From Pseudomonadales bacterium (GTDB lineage: Bacteria > Pseudomonadota > Gammaproteobacteria > Pseudomonadales > Pseudohongiellaceae), in contig JALQUB010000073.1 of the NCBI GenBank assembly GCA_023268635.1, forward strand, positions 1 through 58,401: 58,401 nucleotides of DNA. Direction: 5' to 3'. This document shows, in pieces, positions 17,270 to 27,219 of the stretch. Numbering within the stretch: position 1 is the stretch's first letter; the number at the start of each line of letters is the position of its first letter. The translations under genes were made by a program, and so were the position numbers. The notes under the pieces are model-generated. The model made no database searches. It was not told where the DNA came from and saw nothing but the letters and a program-made list of their open reading frames with translations.

Positions 17270-18893
17270 AATTTTCGACTGCGCCACGTTGTTCATGACC
17301 TGGAGCAAAGAAGTCCTTGCTTGGATCATACAAAGATGTCTGAACATCTAGAATGCCCAACAGTGAGTGGCTGACATTATCGTGGCTGCCTGAGTTATGC
17401 CAATGTGACAGATTGTCGTAGAGGCGCTTACGCGCGGGCCATCGATCGCTCAACCAAACCAATATAGGGACTTCCTTTTGTTCTTTCGGCGCGATCGAAT
17501 AAGGCAGTCCATGTAAGTAGAGGTTGTGTTCACCCAGAGACTCGCCATGGTCGCTCACGTAGAGCAATAGTGTTTCGAATTTTTCCGATAAAGATTCGAG
17601 TTCGTTGATGGTCTGGGAAAGGAAGTAGTCGGTATATAGAACCGCGTTGTCGTAAGTATTAATAATTTCACGCGAGGAGCATTGTTCGAGTTGGTTATTA
17701 TGGCAAGTTGGCAAGAATTTCTCGAAGCTTTGGGGATATCGCTTATAGTAAGCAGGCCCGTGATTACCCATGCTGTGAAGCACAATAAGGATATCGTCCT
17801 CGGGCACTGAGTTTGTGTAAGCGCGCAGTGAGGAGGTCATGCCTAGATCGCGGCATTCGATATCGCAGAGGGGGTTGTTGTCCGGAGATTTAAAATCGAA
17901 ATGAGGCACTCTATCGGCGACACCTTTTGAGTCCGAATTATTATCGAACCAGGCGACATGAACCCCGCTGCGTTGGATGACATCTAATACATTGTCGGTA
18001 TTGAGAGCGTCCGCCTGGGAATAATTATCTTGGCCGAAGAAAGAGAACATGCAAGGCACTGAGACAGCTGTAGATGTGCCGCAGGCCGACACATGCGGGA
18101 GACTAGCTAGGTGCAATTCTTCGAGTTTGGGCGTTGTTTCCTGTTCATAGCCATTCAGTGAAAGATGGTCGGAGCGTAGCGTCTCGCCCACCACCATGAC
18201 CACTAATTTTCGTCTGTTGTCTTTGTTGACGTGCTTCGCGTCCAATCCAATTTCTTGATAGGGCTTCGCAGAATTGGCAAAGCTGTCCGCGACAAATTCA
18301 GTCGCCGAATAAAAAGCGTAGCTTGGATTCGCATAGAAGCGGACTTGTTTGTGCTCGCGGAAGAATGACGCATAGCTATCGCCACTCGCGAGCAGCGTTA
18401 CGGCGATTACTGCCACACAGGCGAATAGAAAACTCATGCGGCTGACGGCGTGCTTCAATAGTGTGCTGCGTTTAACGCGGATTGAAGCGATGAAGTAACT
18501 AGGGATAATTCCCAGGCCTAGGAGATAAATTCCCTGACGAAGAGAAAGAAGGTCGAGTGCTTCGGCTCGGTCAGTTTCGAGCAAATTAAGCAACATCACA
18601 TCATCGATGATGACGTGATAGCTATCCATGAAATAGGCAGCGCTAGCACTCGTCAACAGCGCAAAAATTAGGAGTGGTTTTAACAGTCGACCCGGGCTAA
18701 TGACCGCGAGCAGAAATGCTGTGAGTGCTATCAGAATAATGAGTGTCGATGCGAGGAAGAGAACGTTGTCGCTATTGATGGGGTAAATCGCCGTCAATTC
18801 CTGGAAAAAGCTGCTGTTGGCGAAGATGCTAATAAAGACAGCGGTCGCCAGTATCAACACCACTGGCGAAAATTCTTTATGAGTAATTGGCAT
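17256..18893 (-). CDS. eptA: Phosphoethanolamine-lipid A transferase (EptA-like)
   Basis: A 545-residue inner-membrane enzyme (547 in E. coli) with an N-terminal domain of five TM helices (residues 1-165) and a periplasmic alkaline-phosphatase-fold domain. The nucleophile is Thr238 in VVGETLRSDHLSLNGY, and metal ligands lie in YVSDHGESLGEHNLYLHG. Cysteines typical of the family disulfides are present (CGTSTAVSVPCMF, CDIEC, CHNNQLEQC). It transfers phosphoethanolamine from PE to lipid A and raises polymyxin resistance. The start at ATG 18893 has GGAGGT seven bases upstream. A PAP2 gene overlaps its end and dgkA lies beyond it. Confidence 0.9.
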   Translation of the reverse strand: MPITHKEFSPVVLILATAVFISIFANSSFFQELTAIYPINSDNVLFLASTLIILIALTAFLLAVISPGRLLKPLLIFALLTSASAAYFMDSYHVIIDDVMLLNLLETDRAEALDLLSLRQGIYLLGLGIIPSYFIASIRVKRSTLLKHAVSRMSFLFACVAVIAVTLLASGDSYASFFREHKQVRFYANPSYAFYSATEFVADSFANSAKPYQEIGLDAKHVNKDNRRKLVVMVVGETLRSDHLSLNGYEQETTPKLEELHLASLPHVSACGTSTAVSVPCMFSFFGQDNYSQADALNTDNVLDVIQRSGVHVAWFDNNSDSKGVADRVPHFDFKSPDNNPLCDIECRDLGMTSSLRAYTNSVPEDDILIVLHSMGNHGPAYYKRYPQSFEKFLPTCHNNQLEQCSSREIINTYDNAVLYTDYFLSQTINELESLSEKFETLLLYVSDHGESLGEHNLYLHGLPYSIAPKEQKEVPILVWLSDRWPARKRLYDNLSHWHNSGSHDNVSHSLLGILDVQTSLYDPSKDFFAPGHEQRGAVENYASN

Positions 18894-18959
18894 GCGGCAT
18901 ACCTCCATTTAATCGGAGTAGCCTAAGTTATGAACCTTAAGAGAGTCTGAAGAGGAGGG

Positions 18960-19904
18960 CTATTCGCCGTAGAGTTGCGCGGAAGGTTTGCCACGTTGGG
19001 TTTTGAAGCGCCGATGTAGCCAAAGGTATTGTTCGGGATGGCGGCGAATGCGTGCCTCGAGTTCCTGATTTATGCGTGTCGCGTCCGCCTCATCGTCACC
19101 ACTCGGGAAGCCTTCGAGCACCGGGCCGATTGAGAGCTCGTAGCCACTGTCGTCGGTTTTGCGAATATGAGAGAACATAAGGACTGGCGAATTATTCATG
19201 CGGGCGAAGCGACTAGTTGCGGTAATAGTTGCCGCTTCTACGCCGAAAAAAGGTACGAATACCGAGTGATGGGCTCCGTAATCTTGATCTGGTGCGAACC
19301 AGAGTGTCTCGCCGTCTTTAAGGCTGCGCATCGCTTGGCGAACGTCTTCGCGCTCGATGACGCGGGAGAAATGTTTCGCCCGTGAATTCGTCATGACCGC
19401 CTCGAAGAGAGGATTCTTATGTTGCCTATAAGTCACATTCATCGGATGGAACAGTGTCAGTAAGGTGCCGCCAAGCTCCAAGGTAGAATAATGCCCGCCA
19501 ATGAGTAAGACACCTTTGCCTTGCGCCATCGCCGCCTCAAGATGTTCGAGGCCTTCTATAGTTGTGCAGTCTCTATAGTCCTCGGGAGCTCGCGACCAGG
19601 CGAGCGCGGCCTCAATCACCCCTATGCCATTGGCCCGGAAGGTGTCTTTAATCAGCTGCACACGTTGTCGCTGATCGAGTTCTGGAAAGCACAAAGAAAT
19701 ATTCTCTTCGCAGATAGCTCGGCGGCGCTTACCGAAGCGATAGGCGAGGAATCCGATGGCACTTCCGAGGCGTATCTGCAGCGAATAGGGGAGATGAGCG
19801 ATTAACCAGAGAATTCCGAGGCCTAGCCAGGTGGGCCAATACCGTGGTCCAGCAAATTGACGCAGGGGTGTTAATGCGGTTCTACGCTGGTCGGCTTTGA
19901 GCAT
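18960..19904 (-). CDS. Lipid A biosynthesis acyltransferase (LpxL-like)
   Basis: A 314-residue member of the LpxL/LpxM/LpxP late acyltransferase family (306 in E. coli LpxL), which adds a secondary acyl chain to Kdo2-lipid IVA at the inner membrane. One N-terminal membrane helix (about 25-45) is followed by the catalytic HX4E motif, His138 to Glu143 in GGHYSTLELGG, and the conserved RFARMNNSPVLMF and HPEQYLWLHRRFK motifs. Which acyl chain and position it uses cannot be told from sequence. It starts about 190 bases from the divergent sigmaE-promoted protease. Confidence 0.9.
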   Translation of the reverse strand: MLKADQRRTALTPLRQFAGPRYWPTWLGLGILWLIAHLPYSLQIRLGSAIGFLAYRFGKRRRAICEENISLCFPELDQRQRVQLIKDTFRANGIGVIEAALAWSRAPEDYRDCTTIEGLEHLEAAMAQGKGVLLIGGHYSTLELGGTLLTLFHPMNVTYRQHKNPLFEAVMTNSRAKHFSRVIEREDVRQAMRSLKDGETLWFAPDQDYGAHHSVFVPFFGVEAATITATSRFARMNNSPVLMFSHIRKTDDSGYELSIGPVLEGFPSGDDEADATRINQELEARIRRHPEQYLWLHRRFKTQRGKPSAQLYGE

Positions 19905-20025
19905 GATTAATCTGGCGAGTTCTTCGGGTTATTGTGGCGCTCTAAAGCGCTTGATGTCCGATTGTAGCAGATGGAAAGACTGGATGAGATGTTCTCGCTA
20001 AATGTTGAGTCAAACCTTGAAAAGG

Positions 20026-20053
20026 GGAATTTTGCACACATTTCAATGTCTAA
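20026..20053 (+). promoter_or_regulatory. SigmaE (RpoE) promoter of the DegS/DegP-type protease
   Basis: GGAATTT at 20026-20032, a 16-base spacer, and TCTAA at 20049-20053. The E. coli sigmaE consensus is GGAACTT with a spacer of about 16 and TCTGA/TCAAA-like -10 elements, as in the degP and rpoH promoters. The predicted start near 20060 leaves a leader of about 40 bases with a GGGAGG ribosome site before ATG 20099. A periplasmic protease is the expected kind of target. Confidence 0.75.
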
Positions 20054-20098
20054 ACGACAGGTTCGTTTATGTCTGTTTTCGATTTTGGGAGGTAATCC

Positions 20099-21217
20099 AT
20101 GAAAACATTGCTCACACCGCTGATTGTTGTTGTAACGATGATTGGCACAGCGTTCAATTCTGCACTGGCCGCATCGGTGGATGATCACATTTCATCTCCT
20201 CCCACCGATTATTCTCAAGCCAATTACGCCACGTTCCATACCGACGATGAGACCAACAATATCGACGTGTTCAAACGAGCGAGCGCCTCGGTCGTCAATA
20301 TCACAAATTCTCGCCTAGTCCGGTCGCCGTATTCTCTCAATCCGCAGGCCGTGCCTCAGGGTAGCGGTACGGGATTCGTGTGGAGCAAAGAAGGCTATAT
20401 CGTGACTAATTATCACGTCGTCCAGCAGGCGAATCGAGTCACAGTGACCTTGCAAGATGGGTCGACCTACGATGCGCGTGCTGTGGGTCTGGAGCCGGAC
20501 AAGGATATCGCGGTATTGAAGATCGACACGGACGATGTCGAGTTAGTGCCGGTGGACCTCGGTGATTCTGCCCAGCTTGAAGTCGGGAGGAAGGTCATAG
20601 CGATCGGTAATCCGTTCGGACTCGACACAACGATGACCGTGGGCATCGTCAGCGCCCTAGGACGCGAGATCGATTCCGTCTCGCGACGTAAGATTCGAGA
20701 TGTCATCCAGACTGATGCCGCCATAAACCCAGGTAACTCTGGCGGTCCTTTATTGAATTCTCTCGGCCAGTTGGTAGGTGTGAATACGGCTATTTATAGC
20801 CCCAGTGGTGCGAGTTCCGGCATCGGGTTTGCGATACCGGTGAACACGGTGAAGCGCGTCGTGCCGGAGTTGATTGCTTACGGTCGGGTGCAAACGCCTA
20901 TACTCGGGATTACGCCAATCCCTCAGCCTGACTATTACCGCCGTTTGTGGGGTATCGACGGTGTGATCGTGATGGGAACCGTCGCAGGCACTGAGCCCGC
21001 GAAGCAGGGTATGCGAGGCCTATCTCGAAGTCAGCGCGGCCGTATCCAGTTAGGCGATGTCATCGTTGAGATCGATGGTCAGGCCGTGACTAATGAAAAT
21101 GACTATGCTGATGTGATGGAACAGCATAAGCCAGGGGATGTGGTTGAGGTGATAACCCGACGAGATAATCAGCGCCAGCGGTATCAGATCGAACTACAGG
21201 CGCCGCAAAATAATTAG
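20099..21217 (+). CDS. Periplasmic HtrA-family serine protease with one PDZ domain
   Basis: A 372-residue secreted protease of the Deg/HtrA family. The signal peptide is residues 1-24 (cleavage after SALA). The trypsin-like domain holds the catalytic triad His106 (TNYHVV), Asp136 (DKDIAVL) and Ser214 ([10 protein letters not shown]). A single PDZ domain occupies about 265-365 ([15 protein letters not shown]). One PDZ is as in DegS, but a cleavable signal rather than an anchor, and overall look, recall Deg1/Deg8-type enzymes, so degS is not assigned. The sigmaE-like promoter upstream implies induction by envelope stress. Its TAG interlocks with the argH stop over 4 bases. Confidence 0.9.
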   Translation: MKTLLTPLIVVVTMIGTAFNSALAASVDDHISSPPTDYSQANYATFHTDDETNNIDVFKRASASVVNITNSRLVRSPYSLNPQAVPQGSGTGFVWSKEGYIVTNYHVVQQANRVTVTLQDGSTYDARAVGLEPDKDIAVLKIDTDDVELVPVDLGDSAQLEVGRKVIAIGNPFGLDTTMTVGIVSALGREIDSVSRRKIRDVIQTDAAINPGNSGGPLLNSLGQLVGVNTAIYSPSGASSGIGFAIPVNTVKRVVPELIAYGRVQTPILGITPIPQPDYYRRLWGIDGVIVMGTVAGTEPAKQGMRGLSRSQRGRIQLGDVIVEIDGQAVTNENDYADVMEQHKPGDVVEVITRRDNQRQRYQIELQAPQNN

Positions 21218-22665
21218 CGTTTAGGGCGCGCTTCGATCAGGCTGCGCGCCGTCCCTGCCGCAATCAATACCTGCCTCGGTGCAGTACCACCGAGGTGATC
21301 GCGGGCATTGAGAGAGCCCTCGAGGGTGAGTACGGCGAACACGTCTTCTTCGATGAGTTCCGAGAATCCTCGCAGCGTCTCTAATGACAATTCCGACAAA
21401 TCTTTGCCCTGGGCAATGCCGTAGGCAACAGATTTTCCGACGACTTCGTGTGCATCACGGAATGGCAGGCCGCGCTTCACCAGGTAATCGGCGAGGTCGG
21501 TGGCGGTGGCGTAGCCTTGTTGAGCGGCTGCGCGCATATTCTCTTTCTTACAGGTCACAGCGGGCATCATTTCCGAATAGGCGAACAGGCAGTCCTTGAC
21601 CGTGTCCAGCAGGTCGAATAGTGGCTCCTTGTCTTCCTGATTGTCTTTGTTATACGCCAACGGCTGCGATTTCATTAGCGTGAGCAACGACATGAGATGT
21701 CCGAATACACGGCCACTCTTGCCTCGAACAAGTTCGGGCACATCGGGATTTTTCTTCTGAGGCATAATCGATGAGCCCGTGCAGAAACGATCGGGCAGGT
21801 CAATGAAATCGAACTGCGAAGATGTCCATAGGACGAGCTCTTCCGAGAATCGAGAGAGATGCATCATGATCGTGCTGCAGCAACTTGCTACCTCGATTGC
21901 AAAATCACGGTCGCTGACCGAATCCAAAGAATTGCGGGTAGGGCCGTCAAAGGCGAGCAACGAGGCGCTGTAGTCGCGATCTATCGGATACGTAGTGCCG
22001 GCGAGTGCAGCGGCGCCAAGTGGCGACACATTGAGTCGCTTGCGCGCATCGACCAGGCGGCTGTAGTCGCGCTCGAGCATTTCGTTCCACGCCAGCATAT
22101 GGTGGCCGAAGCTTATTGGCTGGGCCGTCTGCAAGTGGGTGAAGCCCGGCATGATGGTGTCTGAGTCGCGCTCCGCGAGATCGACGAGTGCCAACTGCAG
22201 CTTGCCGAGTAGCTCGAGGATGGCATCGACCTGCTCTCGCACATAGAGTCGGATGTCAGTCGCGACTTGGTCATTCCTCGAACGGCCAGTATGCAGTTTC
22301 TTGCCGACATTACCGATGCGCGCCGTGAGTGCCGCTTCGATATTCATATGGACGTCTTCTAGCTCGACCGACCACTGGAACTTGCCTGCTTCGATCTCGT
22401 ACCAAATGGCCTCGAGTCCCCCGAGGATTTGGTCTTTTTCTTCTTCACTCAAGACGCCGACTTTTTGCAGCATCATCGCGTGAGCAACCGAACCATTGAT
22501 GTCGTGCTGCCACAGGCGGTTATCGAATTGGACCGACGCCGTGAAACGCTGCACGAATGCATCCGTCGCTTCGCTGAAGCGTCCGCCCCAGAGCTTGCTG
22601 GTGTCTTCAGTCGCGGAATTCGTGGAGTCTTTGTCCTTGTCGCTCATCTTCGTCGCCTTGCTCAT
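21214..22665 (-). CDS. argH: Argininosuccinate lyase ArgH
   Basis: Cleaves argininosuccinate to arginine and fumarate, the last step of arginine synthesis. The 483-residue protein carries the fumarase/aspartase superfamily signature [12 protein letters not shown] with the catalytic Ser, [13 protein letters not shown] and [11 protein letters not shown] substrate-binding motifs, and a [15 protein letters not shown]-terminus. About 20 extra hydrophilic residues precede the conserved start; ATG 22647 (residue 7) is an alternative. It is divergent from hemC, an arrangement seen in Pseudomonas. Confidence 0.96.
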   Translation of the reverse strand: MSKATKMSDKDKDSTNSATEDTSKLWGGRFSEATDAFVQRFTASVQFDNRLWQHDINGSVAHAMMLQKVGVLSEEEKDQILGGLEAIWYEIEAGKFQWSVELEDVHMNIEAALTARIGNVGKKLHTGRSRNDQVATDIRLYVREQVDAILELLGKLQLALVDLAERDSDTIMPGFTHLQTAQPISFGHHMLAWNEMLERDYSRLVDARKRLNVSPLGAAALAGTTYPIDRDYSASLLAFDGPTRNSLDSVSDRDFAIEVASCCSTIMMHLSRFSEELVLWTSSQFDFIDLPDRFCTGSSIMPQKKNPDVPELVRGKSGRVFGHLMSLLTLMKSQPLAYNKDNQEDKEPLFDLLDTVKDCLFAYSEMMPAVTCKKENMRAAAQQGYATATDLADYLVKRGLPFRDAHEVVGKSVAYGIAQGKDLSELSLETLRGFSELIEEDVFAVLTLEGSLNARDHLGGTAPRQVLIAAGTARSLIEARPKR

Positions 22666-22742
22666 TGCGTGACCATTGTTTTCAGGCCGTGGAGTATATC
22701 AGCATCCAGCCATAGCTTAAAAAGACTTGCGAATGCCGAAGT

Positions 22743-22771
22743 CGGACAAATTCCCCATTTTGGCGTAAAAT
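22743..22771 (+). promoter_or_regulatory. Candidate sigma70 promoter of the hemCDXY operon
   Basis: CGGACA at 22743-22748, a 17-base spacer and TAAAAT at 22766-22771 in the argH-hemC divergent gap. The -10 is strong and the -35 matches 4 of 6 positions. The predicted transcript start is near 22778, about 30 bases before the TTG start of hemC. Confidence 0.48.
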
Positions 22772-22806
22772 GCGGGTCAAATTCGACTCGTCACGGGTAC
22801 CCACCT

Positions 22807-23808
22807 TTGTCTACAGAAAACGATTCTATAAGCACGATTCTTAGCGGCCATAGCGATGACCCCAATCGTACTCAGGTTTTACGTATTGCGACGCGTAAGA
22901 GTCCGCTAGCACTCTGGCAAGCCTATTTTGTGCGCGATGCCCTAGAGGCGGCGCATCCTGACCTGCGGGTCGATCTACTCACGATGAGTACACGTGGCGA
23001 TATTATTTTAGACACGCCACTGGCGAAAATCGGTGGCAAGGGACTGTTTGTGAAAGAGCTAGAACGCGCTCTTTTGGACCACGAAGCCGATATTGCCGTT
23101 CATTCAATGAAGGATGTGCCGATGGCGTTTCCGGCGGGACTCGGTTTGGCAGTCATTTGTGAGCGCGAAGACCCTACCGATGCATTTGTGTCGAATAGTC
23201 ATACTTCTTTGGCGCAGCTTCCTAAAGGGGCAAAGGTGGGGACGTCTAGTTTGCGACGCCAGTGTCAGCTGCGTGCACGTCGTCCTGACCTTGAGATTCT
23301 CGACTTACGAGGCAATGTGGGGACGCGACTGGGCAAGCTCGACGCCGGTGAATATGATGCGATTATCCTTGCCAGTGCCGGCTTGATCCGGCTTGAACTC
23401 GAAGACCGCATCGCCGAGAGATTAAGCCCCGAAGATTCGCTGCCCGCGGGTGGGCAGGGTGCAGTCGGCATCGAGTGTCGATTAGATGACGAGAAAACGC
23501 TGGCGCGTTTGAGTTGCCTTCACCACGATGACACGGCAGCGAGAGTGGTGGCAGAACGCGCGATGAACTCGACGCTTAACGGTGGCTGTCAAGTTCCGAT
23601 CGCTTGCTTCGCCGAACTCGACTTAGCTGATACTAATGGCGGTGAGTTAACACTCCGCGGTCTGGTCGGCAGCGCGGACGGGAGTCGTCTGTTGCGAGCA
23701 GAGGCTCGAGGCAGTGCGTTAGCAGCAGAAGCGCTCGGTATTGCGGTGGCAGAAGACCTGTTGTCACAAGGCGCAGCAGAACTACTCGCGGAACTCGATC
23801 CGCGGTAA
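22807..23808 (+). CDS. hemC: Hydroxymethylbilane synthase HemC
   Basis: Polymerises four porphobilinogens into hydroxymethylbilane. The conserved body is complete: [41 protein letters not shown] and [12 protein letters not shown]. The dipyrromethane cofactor cysteine is Cys261 in NGGCQVPIA. No in-frame ATG precedes the conserved start: the only upstream ATG in frame lies far back inside argH antisense sequence. The best start is TTG at 22807 (reading MSTEND...), giving 333 residues against 313 in E. coli. It leads a hemC-hemD-hemX-hemY operon. Confidence 0.92.
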   Translation: MSTENDSISTILSGHSDDPNRTQVLRIATRKSPLALWQAYFVRDALEAAHPDLRVDLLTMSTRGDIILDTPLAKIGGKGLFVKELERALLDHEADIAVHSMKDVPMAFPAGLGLAVICEREDPTDAFVSNSHTSLAQLPKGAKVGTSSLRRQCQLRARRPDLEILDLRGNVGTRLGKLDAGEYDAIILASAGLIRLELEDRIAERLSPEDSLPAGGQGAVGIECRLDDEKTLARLSCLHHDDTAARVVAERAMNSTLNGGCQVPIACFAELDLADTNGGELTLRGLVGSADGSRLLRAEARGSALAAEALGIAVAEDLLSQGAAELLAELDPR

Positions 23809-23836
23809 CAGCACTCTTCCTCGACGGGCTCGAAGA

Positions 23837-24685
23837 ATGACGGTGACTAGTGAACCTCAACAGCAAGCACTCCAGCAGGGCTCGTCGGATTTGACTGGCC
23901 GACGGGTACTGGTTACTCGACCGGAGCGGCAGCTTAATGAATTATGCGCTGCACTCGAAGCCCTTGGCGCGCGCACTATCCCCCTCCCGCTGTTACGCAT
24001 TGCTCCTCCGTTGGCCGAAGAGGGTGTGTTGCGCCGACGACTCCTAGAGCTCGATCAATACGATATGTTGGTGTTTATTAGCAGCAACGCAGTGCGCGCC
24101 GGTGTCGTTGCCATAGAAGACTATTGGCCACAATTCCCCGTCGGTATCGAGGTGCTAGCGATTGGTCCTAGCACCGCCGTACTCGCTCAGGAGATGTTGC
24201 ACTGCGACGTCCACACTTTGCCGGGTGGGGTGACGAGTGAAGATCTGTTGCTACTTGCCAGCCTCGAGGAGGTGGAAGGCAAGAGGATCGGAATATTCCG
24301 AGGCGAAGGAGGCCGCGACCTGTTGGCTAATGAGTTGCGCGGTAGAGGGGCTCGTGTCGATTATTTCGAGGTGTATAGGCGTGAGGAAATCCAATACTCC
24401 GAGAAAGAACTGAGCGAAGCACTTGTCGCGGGCAAGCCGAATGTATTACTCGCGACTAGCGGCGAATCGCTCGTTGCGCTGAAGCATTTAATCCAACAAT
24501 TGCTTAGCGCTGAAATTGATTCGTCTGCCGATACTAGTAATAGAAGTGCGCTATTTGATCTGCCTTTGATTGTGCCATCACCGCGTGTGCGAGACTTAGC
24601 GAATAAAAGCGGCTTTACTTCAGTGATAAATGCAGACGGTGCAGATACGGCCGCTATTTGCAGGGCGATTGCTTCACTTTCGTGA
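23837..24685 (+). CDS. hemD: Uroporphyrinogen-III synthase HemD
   Basis: Cyclises hydroxymethylbilane with inversion of ring D. The 282-residue protein shows the weakly conserved HemD pattern: GRRVLVTRPERQLNEL, then DMLVFISSNAVRAGV, VLAIGPSTA, LPGGVTSEDLL, GKRIGIFRGEGGRDLLANELRGRGARVDYFEVYRR (broken here only for description) and the VPSPRVRDLANKSGF C-terminal motif. I chose ATG 23837 because the 32 residues upstream in the same frame overlap hemC and are not conserved. The gene lies 28 bases after hemC. Confidence 0.92.
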   Translation: MTVTSEPQQQALQQGSSDLTGRRVLVTRPERQLNELCAALEALGARTIPLPLLRIAPPLAEEGVLRRRLLELDQYDMLVFISSNAVRAGVVAIEDYWPQFPVGIEVLAIGPSTAVLAQEMLHCDVHTLPGGVTSEDLLLLASLEEVEGKRIGIFRGEGGRDLLANELRGRGARVDYFEVYRREEIQYSEKELSEALVAGKPNVLLATSGESLVALKHLIQQLLSAEIDSSADTSNRSALFDLPLIVPSPRVRDLANKSGFTSVINADGADTAAICRAIASLS

Positions 24686-24724
24686 AAAAATTTTCGAGTT
24701 GGACAAGCTGCGAGATAAATTAAC

Positions 24725-26002
24725 ATGATCGATGAGAAAGAAGCGCCGAAACCAGATTCGGCGAAAATCTTAGACGAACTTTCAAAGGGGCGAGCGCCAC
24801 AGAAAACGCGTGCTCAACGAAAGGCGCGTAGCCGTGTCGTCATACTTATCTTGTTATTGTTGCCACTCATAGGTGGGGTTGCATGGCTCGCTTGGCAACA
24901 GTGGTTGTTGAGTTCTAGTTTGCCCGCGATTGAAGCGCGGCTAGTCGCCGCTGAAAGCGCAGTGCCTCAGCGTGGTCAAGACATTGTGCAGCGAGAGGAA
25001 CAGCTTGCGACAGAGTTCAGCCGCTTGCAAACTGAGTTCCAGCGTCAGCTTGAAGAGAAATTGGCGTCACTGCCTACGGACGGTTTAGATCAAGAAGAGC
25101 GCGATCGTCAGTTGGTGGATCTCGCAACGCGTACCGCGCGGGATACGACCCAAGCGGCGATTAGTGAGCTCGAAGCGCGCCTCGCCCAGCAAGAAAATAG
25201 CACGGCATCTGAAATCACTCGTCTCCGAAACCAGGTAGCGGAGATGAGTGCGCGACTGCGTTCGGCGGACGCAGATCCTAGAAGAGGCTGGCGTCTTTTC
25301 GAAGCGGAATATTTGCTCTCGATGGCCGGGCGTAAGCTACGTTTCGAACGTGACGTGACATCGGCGATAGAACTCTACGAACTCGCTGATGCTGCTCTTG
25401 CAGAGTCCGCGAGTGATGAGAGTTTTCCGATAAGGCAGTCTCTTGCTCGCGAGTTGGCGAGTTTGCGAGCAGTGGAGGTGCCCGACATAGAGAGCCTATT
25501 TTTGAGGCTCGATATCTTGCTCGCGCAGGCTGACACAATGAATTTAGTCGGTAAGAGTATTGATTCTATGCGTAGCGAATTTACGTCGAATACAGGTGAC
25601 TCAGAAGTGACGTCACAATCTGCAGGCGGCGAAGAAGCGCTGACGGTGGCGAGTGTTTATGAAGATGTTCTAGAGTTTTTACGATCGGTGTTCGTCTGGC
25701 GACAATTAGATGAGCCTGCACAGTCGCTGGTGGCCGCTCGCCTAGGAGGCACCAGCGAATTAAAACTAATCATCGAGCAGGCGAAATTGGCGCTGCTCTC
25801 GCATGATGGCATTTTATTCGATAGACAGTTGCAGAGTGCGGAGGAATGGCTAAAGCGTAATGCAGATCTCAATGCCGCTTCGGTGACTTCGGCACTGAGT
25901 GAATTGGAGCATTTGCGTGCTGTAGATTTGCAACCACCCCTGCCATTGTTAAGTGACGCACTTCGTGGAATCGTCGAACTTAACGCGAGTGCTGCGCAAT
26001 GA
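24725..26002 (+). CDS. hemX: HemX-family membrane protein
   Basis: A 425-residue single-pass inner-membrane protein: a cytoplasmic N-terminus of about 38 residues, a TM helix (VVILILLLLPLIGGVAWLAW), then a long periplasmic coiled coil (about 65-180) and a helical C-terminal domain with the family motif WRLFEAEYLLSMAGRKL. Some databases call these uroporphyrinogen-III C-methyltransferases, but no SAM-binding methylase fold is visible, so that name is not supported. It sits between hemD and hemY and overlaps hemY by 4 bases (ATGA). Confidence 0.88.
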   Translation: MIDEKEAPKPDSAKILDELSKGRAPQKTRAQRKARSRVVILILLLLPLIGGVAWLAWQQWLLSSSLPAIEARLVAAESAVPQRGQDIVQREEQLATEFSRLQTEFQRQLEEKLASLPTDGLDQEERDRQLVDLATRTARDTTQAAISELEARLAQQENSTASEITRLRNQVAEMSARLRSADADPRRGWRLFEAEYLLSMAGRKLRFERDVTSAIELYELADAALAESASDESFPIRQSLARELASLRAVEVPDIESLFLRLDILLAQADTMNLVGKSIDSMRSEFTSNTGDSEVTSQSAGGEEALTVASVYEDVLEFLRSVFVWRQLDEPAQSLVAARLGGTSELKLIIEQAKLALLSHDGILFDRQLQSAEEWLKRNADLNAASVTSALSELEHLRAVDLQPPLPLLSDALRGIVELNASAAQ

Positions 26003-27219
26003 TTAAGTTATTTGCCTGGAGCCTAATCGCTATCGTAGTCGCGATTGTACTGAGTCTGACTTTGGGATTCCCTCAAGACCCTGGCTATTTACTGATCGCC
26101 TTCGGAAATCACGCCTTCGAAACGAGCTTGTTCGCATTGCTTGTTGCGCTGTGTATCTTCATTGCGTCACTCCGTTTGTTATGGATGATTTTGAGCGGGC
26201 TCAATCCTTGGCGGCTAGTCAGCGCGGGGCAGAGACTCCGTGCGCGCCGCAAGGCCAATGCGAAAAGATCGACAATCCAAGGACTTCTCAGTCTCGTGAG
26301 AGGAGATGCTCCGTCGAGTCTTAAATGGTTGGAGAAGGGAATTAACGAAGCCGATGCGAGTTCGATAAATTTCATTGCCCTCGCATATGTCACTAGCAAG
26401 AATGGAGATGTCGATAGCGCGCTCTCCTGGTTAGATAAAGGTGCGGAGGCGTACCCCGAAGCTGTTTCGACAATTAATACCCTGCGGGCAGAGATTTTAC
26501 TCAATGCAAACAGATTGCCGCAGTGCGTGGAAGTGTTACAGAGTCTACGCAGCAATTCGCCCGCTGACGCGAATCTGCTTAGGCTGCTACGCAAGGTATA
26601 TGAACGCCAGGGGGATTGGGCTGCCCTCGAAGCCTTGTTGCCGGCGCTGAGCAAGCACAAGGCACTGGAGAGTGATGCACTCTCTGAGTTGGCGGATAAT
26701 ATTCTTCTCGGCAAATTGCATGGCACAAGCAACAGTGATGAGCTGCAAGTAATTTGGAAGAAAGCGAAATCCAGTCAGCGTGAAACGCCTCGTCTAGTCA
26801 CCGACTACGCCAAGCAACTCCTCGCAGCAGGCGAAGCCGATATCGCGCGCAGGGCGCTAGAGAAGGCGCTTAAAAAATGCTGGGATGCAAAGACTCTGCT
26901 TTGCTATGGCGAACTAGATTTTGGGTTAGCTGATAAGCAATTGCTAATGGCAGAACAATGGCAACGTTCGCGTCCAGGTGATGCTGCATTACAATTGACG
27001 CTGGCACGACTCGCGATGCGTTCGGAACAATGGGGTAAGGCGAGAGAATATTACGAAGCCACGCTTTCACTCCAAGCCGATGTGGCCGGTTTCGCTGAGT
27101 ATGCAAAACTAATGCGGGCGCTAGGTGAAAACGAAAAGGCGACGGCGGCGGAAAGAGAGGCGCTAGCTCTAGGCGGTAGGCAGTTCACGTTACCCTTGCC
27201 GCGGCGCGGTACGAATTAA
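25999..27219 (+). CDS. hemY: HemY, TPR-containing membrane protein of the hem operon
   Basis: A 406-residue protein (398 in E. coli) with two N-terminal TM helices (residues 5-22 and 43-65), the usual HemY_N layout, followed by TPR-like helical repeats in the cytoplasmic part ([40 protein letters not shown]). It is associated with haem synthesis by operon position; its exact role is unsettled, and it is not the protoporphyrinogen oxidase of Gram-positives that shares the name. It starts inside the hemX stop (ATGA) and its stop interlocks with the ubiD stop over 4 bases. Confidence 0.88.
   Translation: MIKLFAWSLIAIVVAIVLSLTLGFPQDPGYLLIAFGNHAFETSLFALLVALCIFIASLRLLWMILSGLNPWRLVSAGQRLRARRKANAKRSTIQGLLSLVRGDAPSSLKWLEKGINEADASSINFIALAYVTSKNGDVDSALSWLDKGAEAYPEAVSTINTLRAEILLNANRLPQCVEVLQSLRSNSPADANLLRLLRKVYERQGDWAALEALLPALSKHKALESDALSELADNILLGKLHGTSNSDELQVIWKKAKSSQRETPRLVTDYAKQLLAAGEADIARRALEKALKKCWDAKTLLCYGELDFGLADKQLLMAEQWQRSRPGDAALQLTLARLAMRSEQWGKAREYYEATLSLQADVAGFAEYAKLMRALGENEKATAAEREALALGGRQFTLPLPRRGTN

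Noticed and set aside
22429..22806. An N-terminal extension of hemC
   Set aside because: It is antisense to argH plus the divergent promoter region and has no HemC similarity.
24725..26002. Uroporphyrinogen-III C-methyltransferase
   Set aside because: No SAM-binding methylase domain is visible; the protein is a TM-anchored coiled coil of the HemX family.
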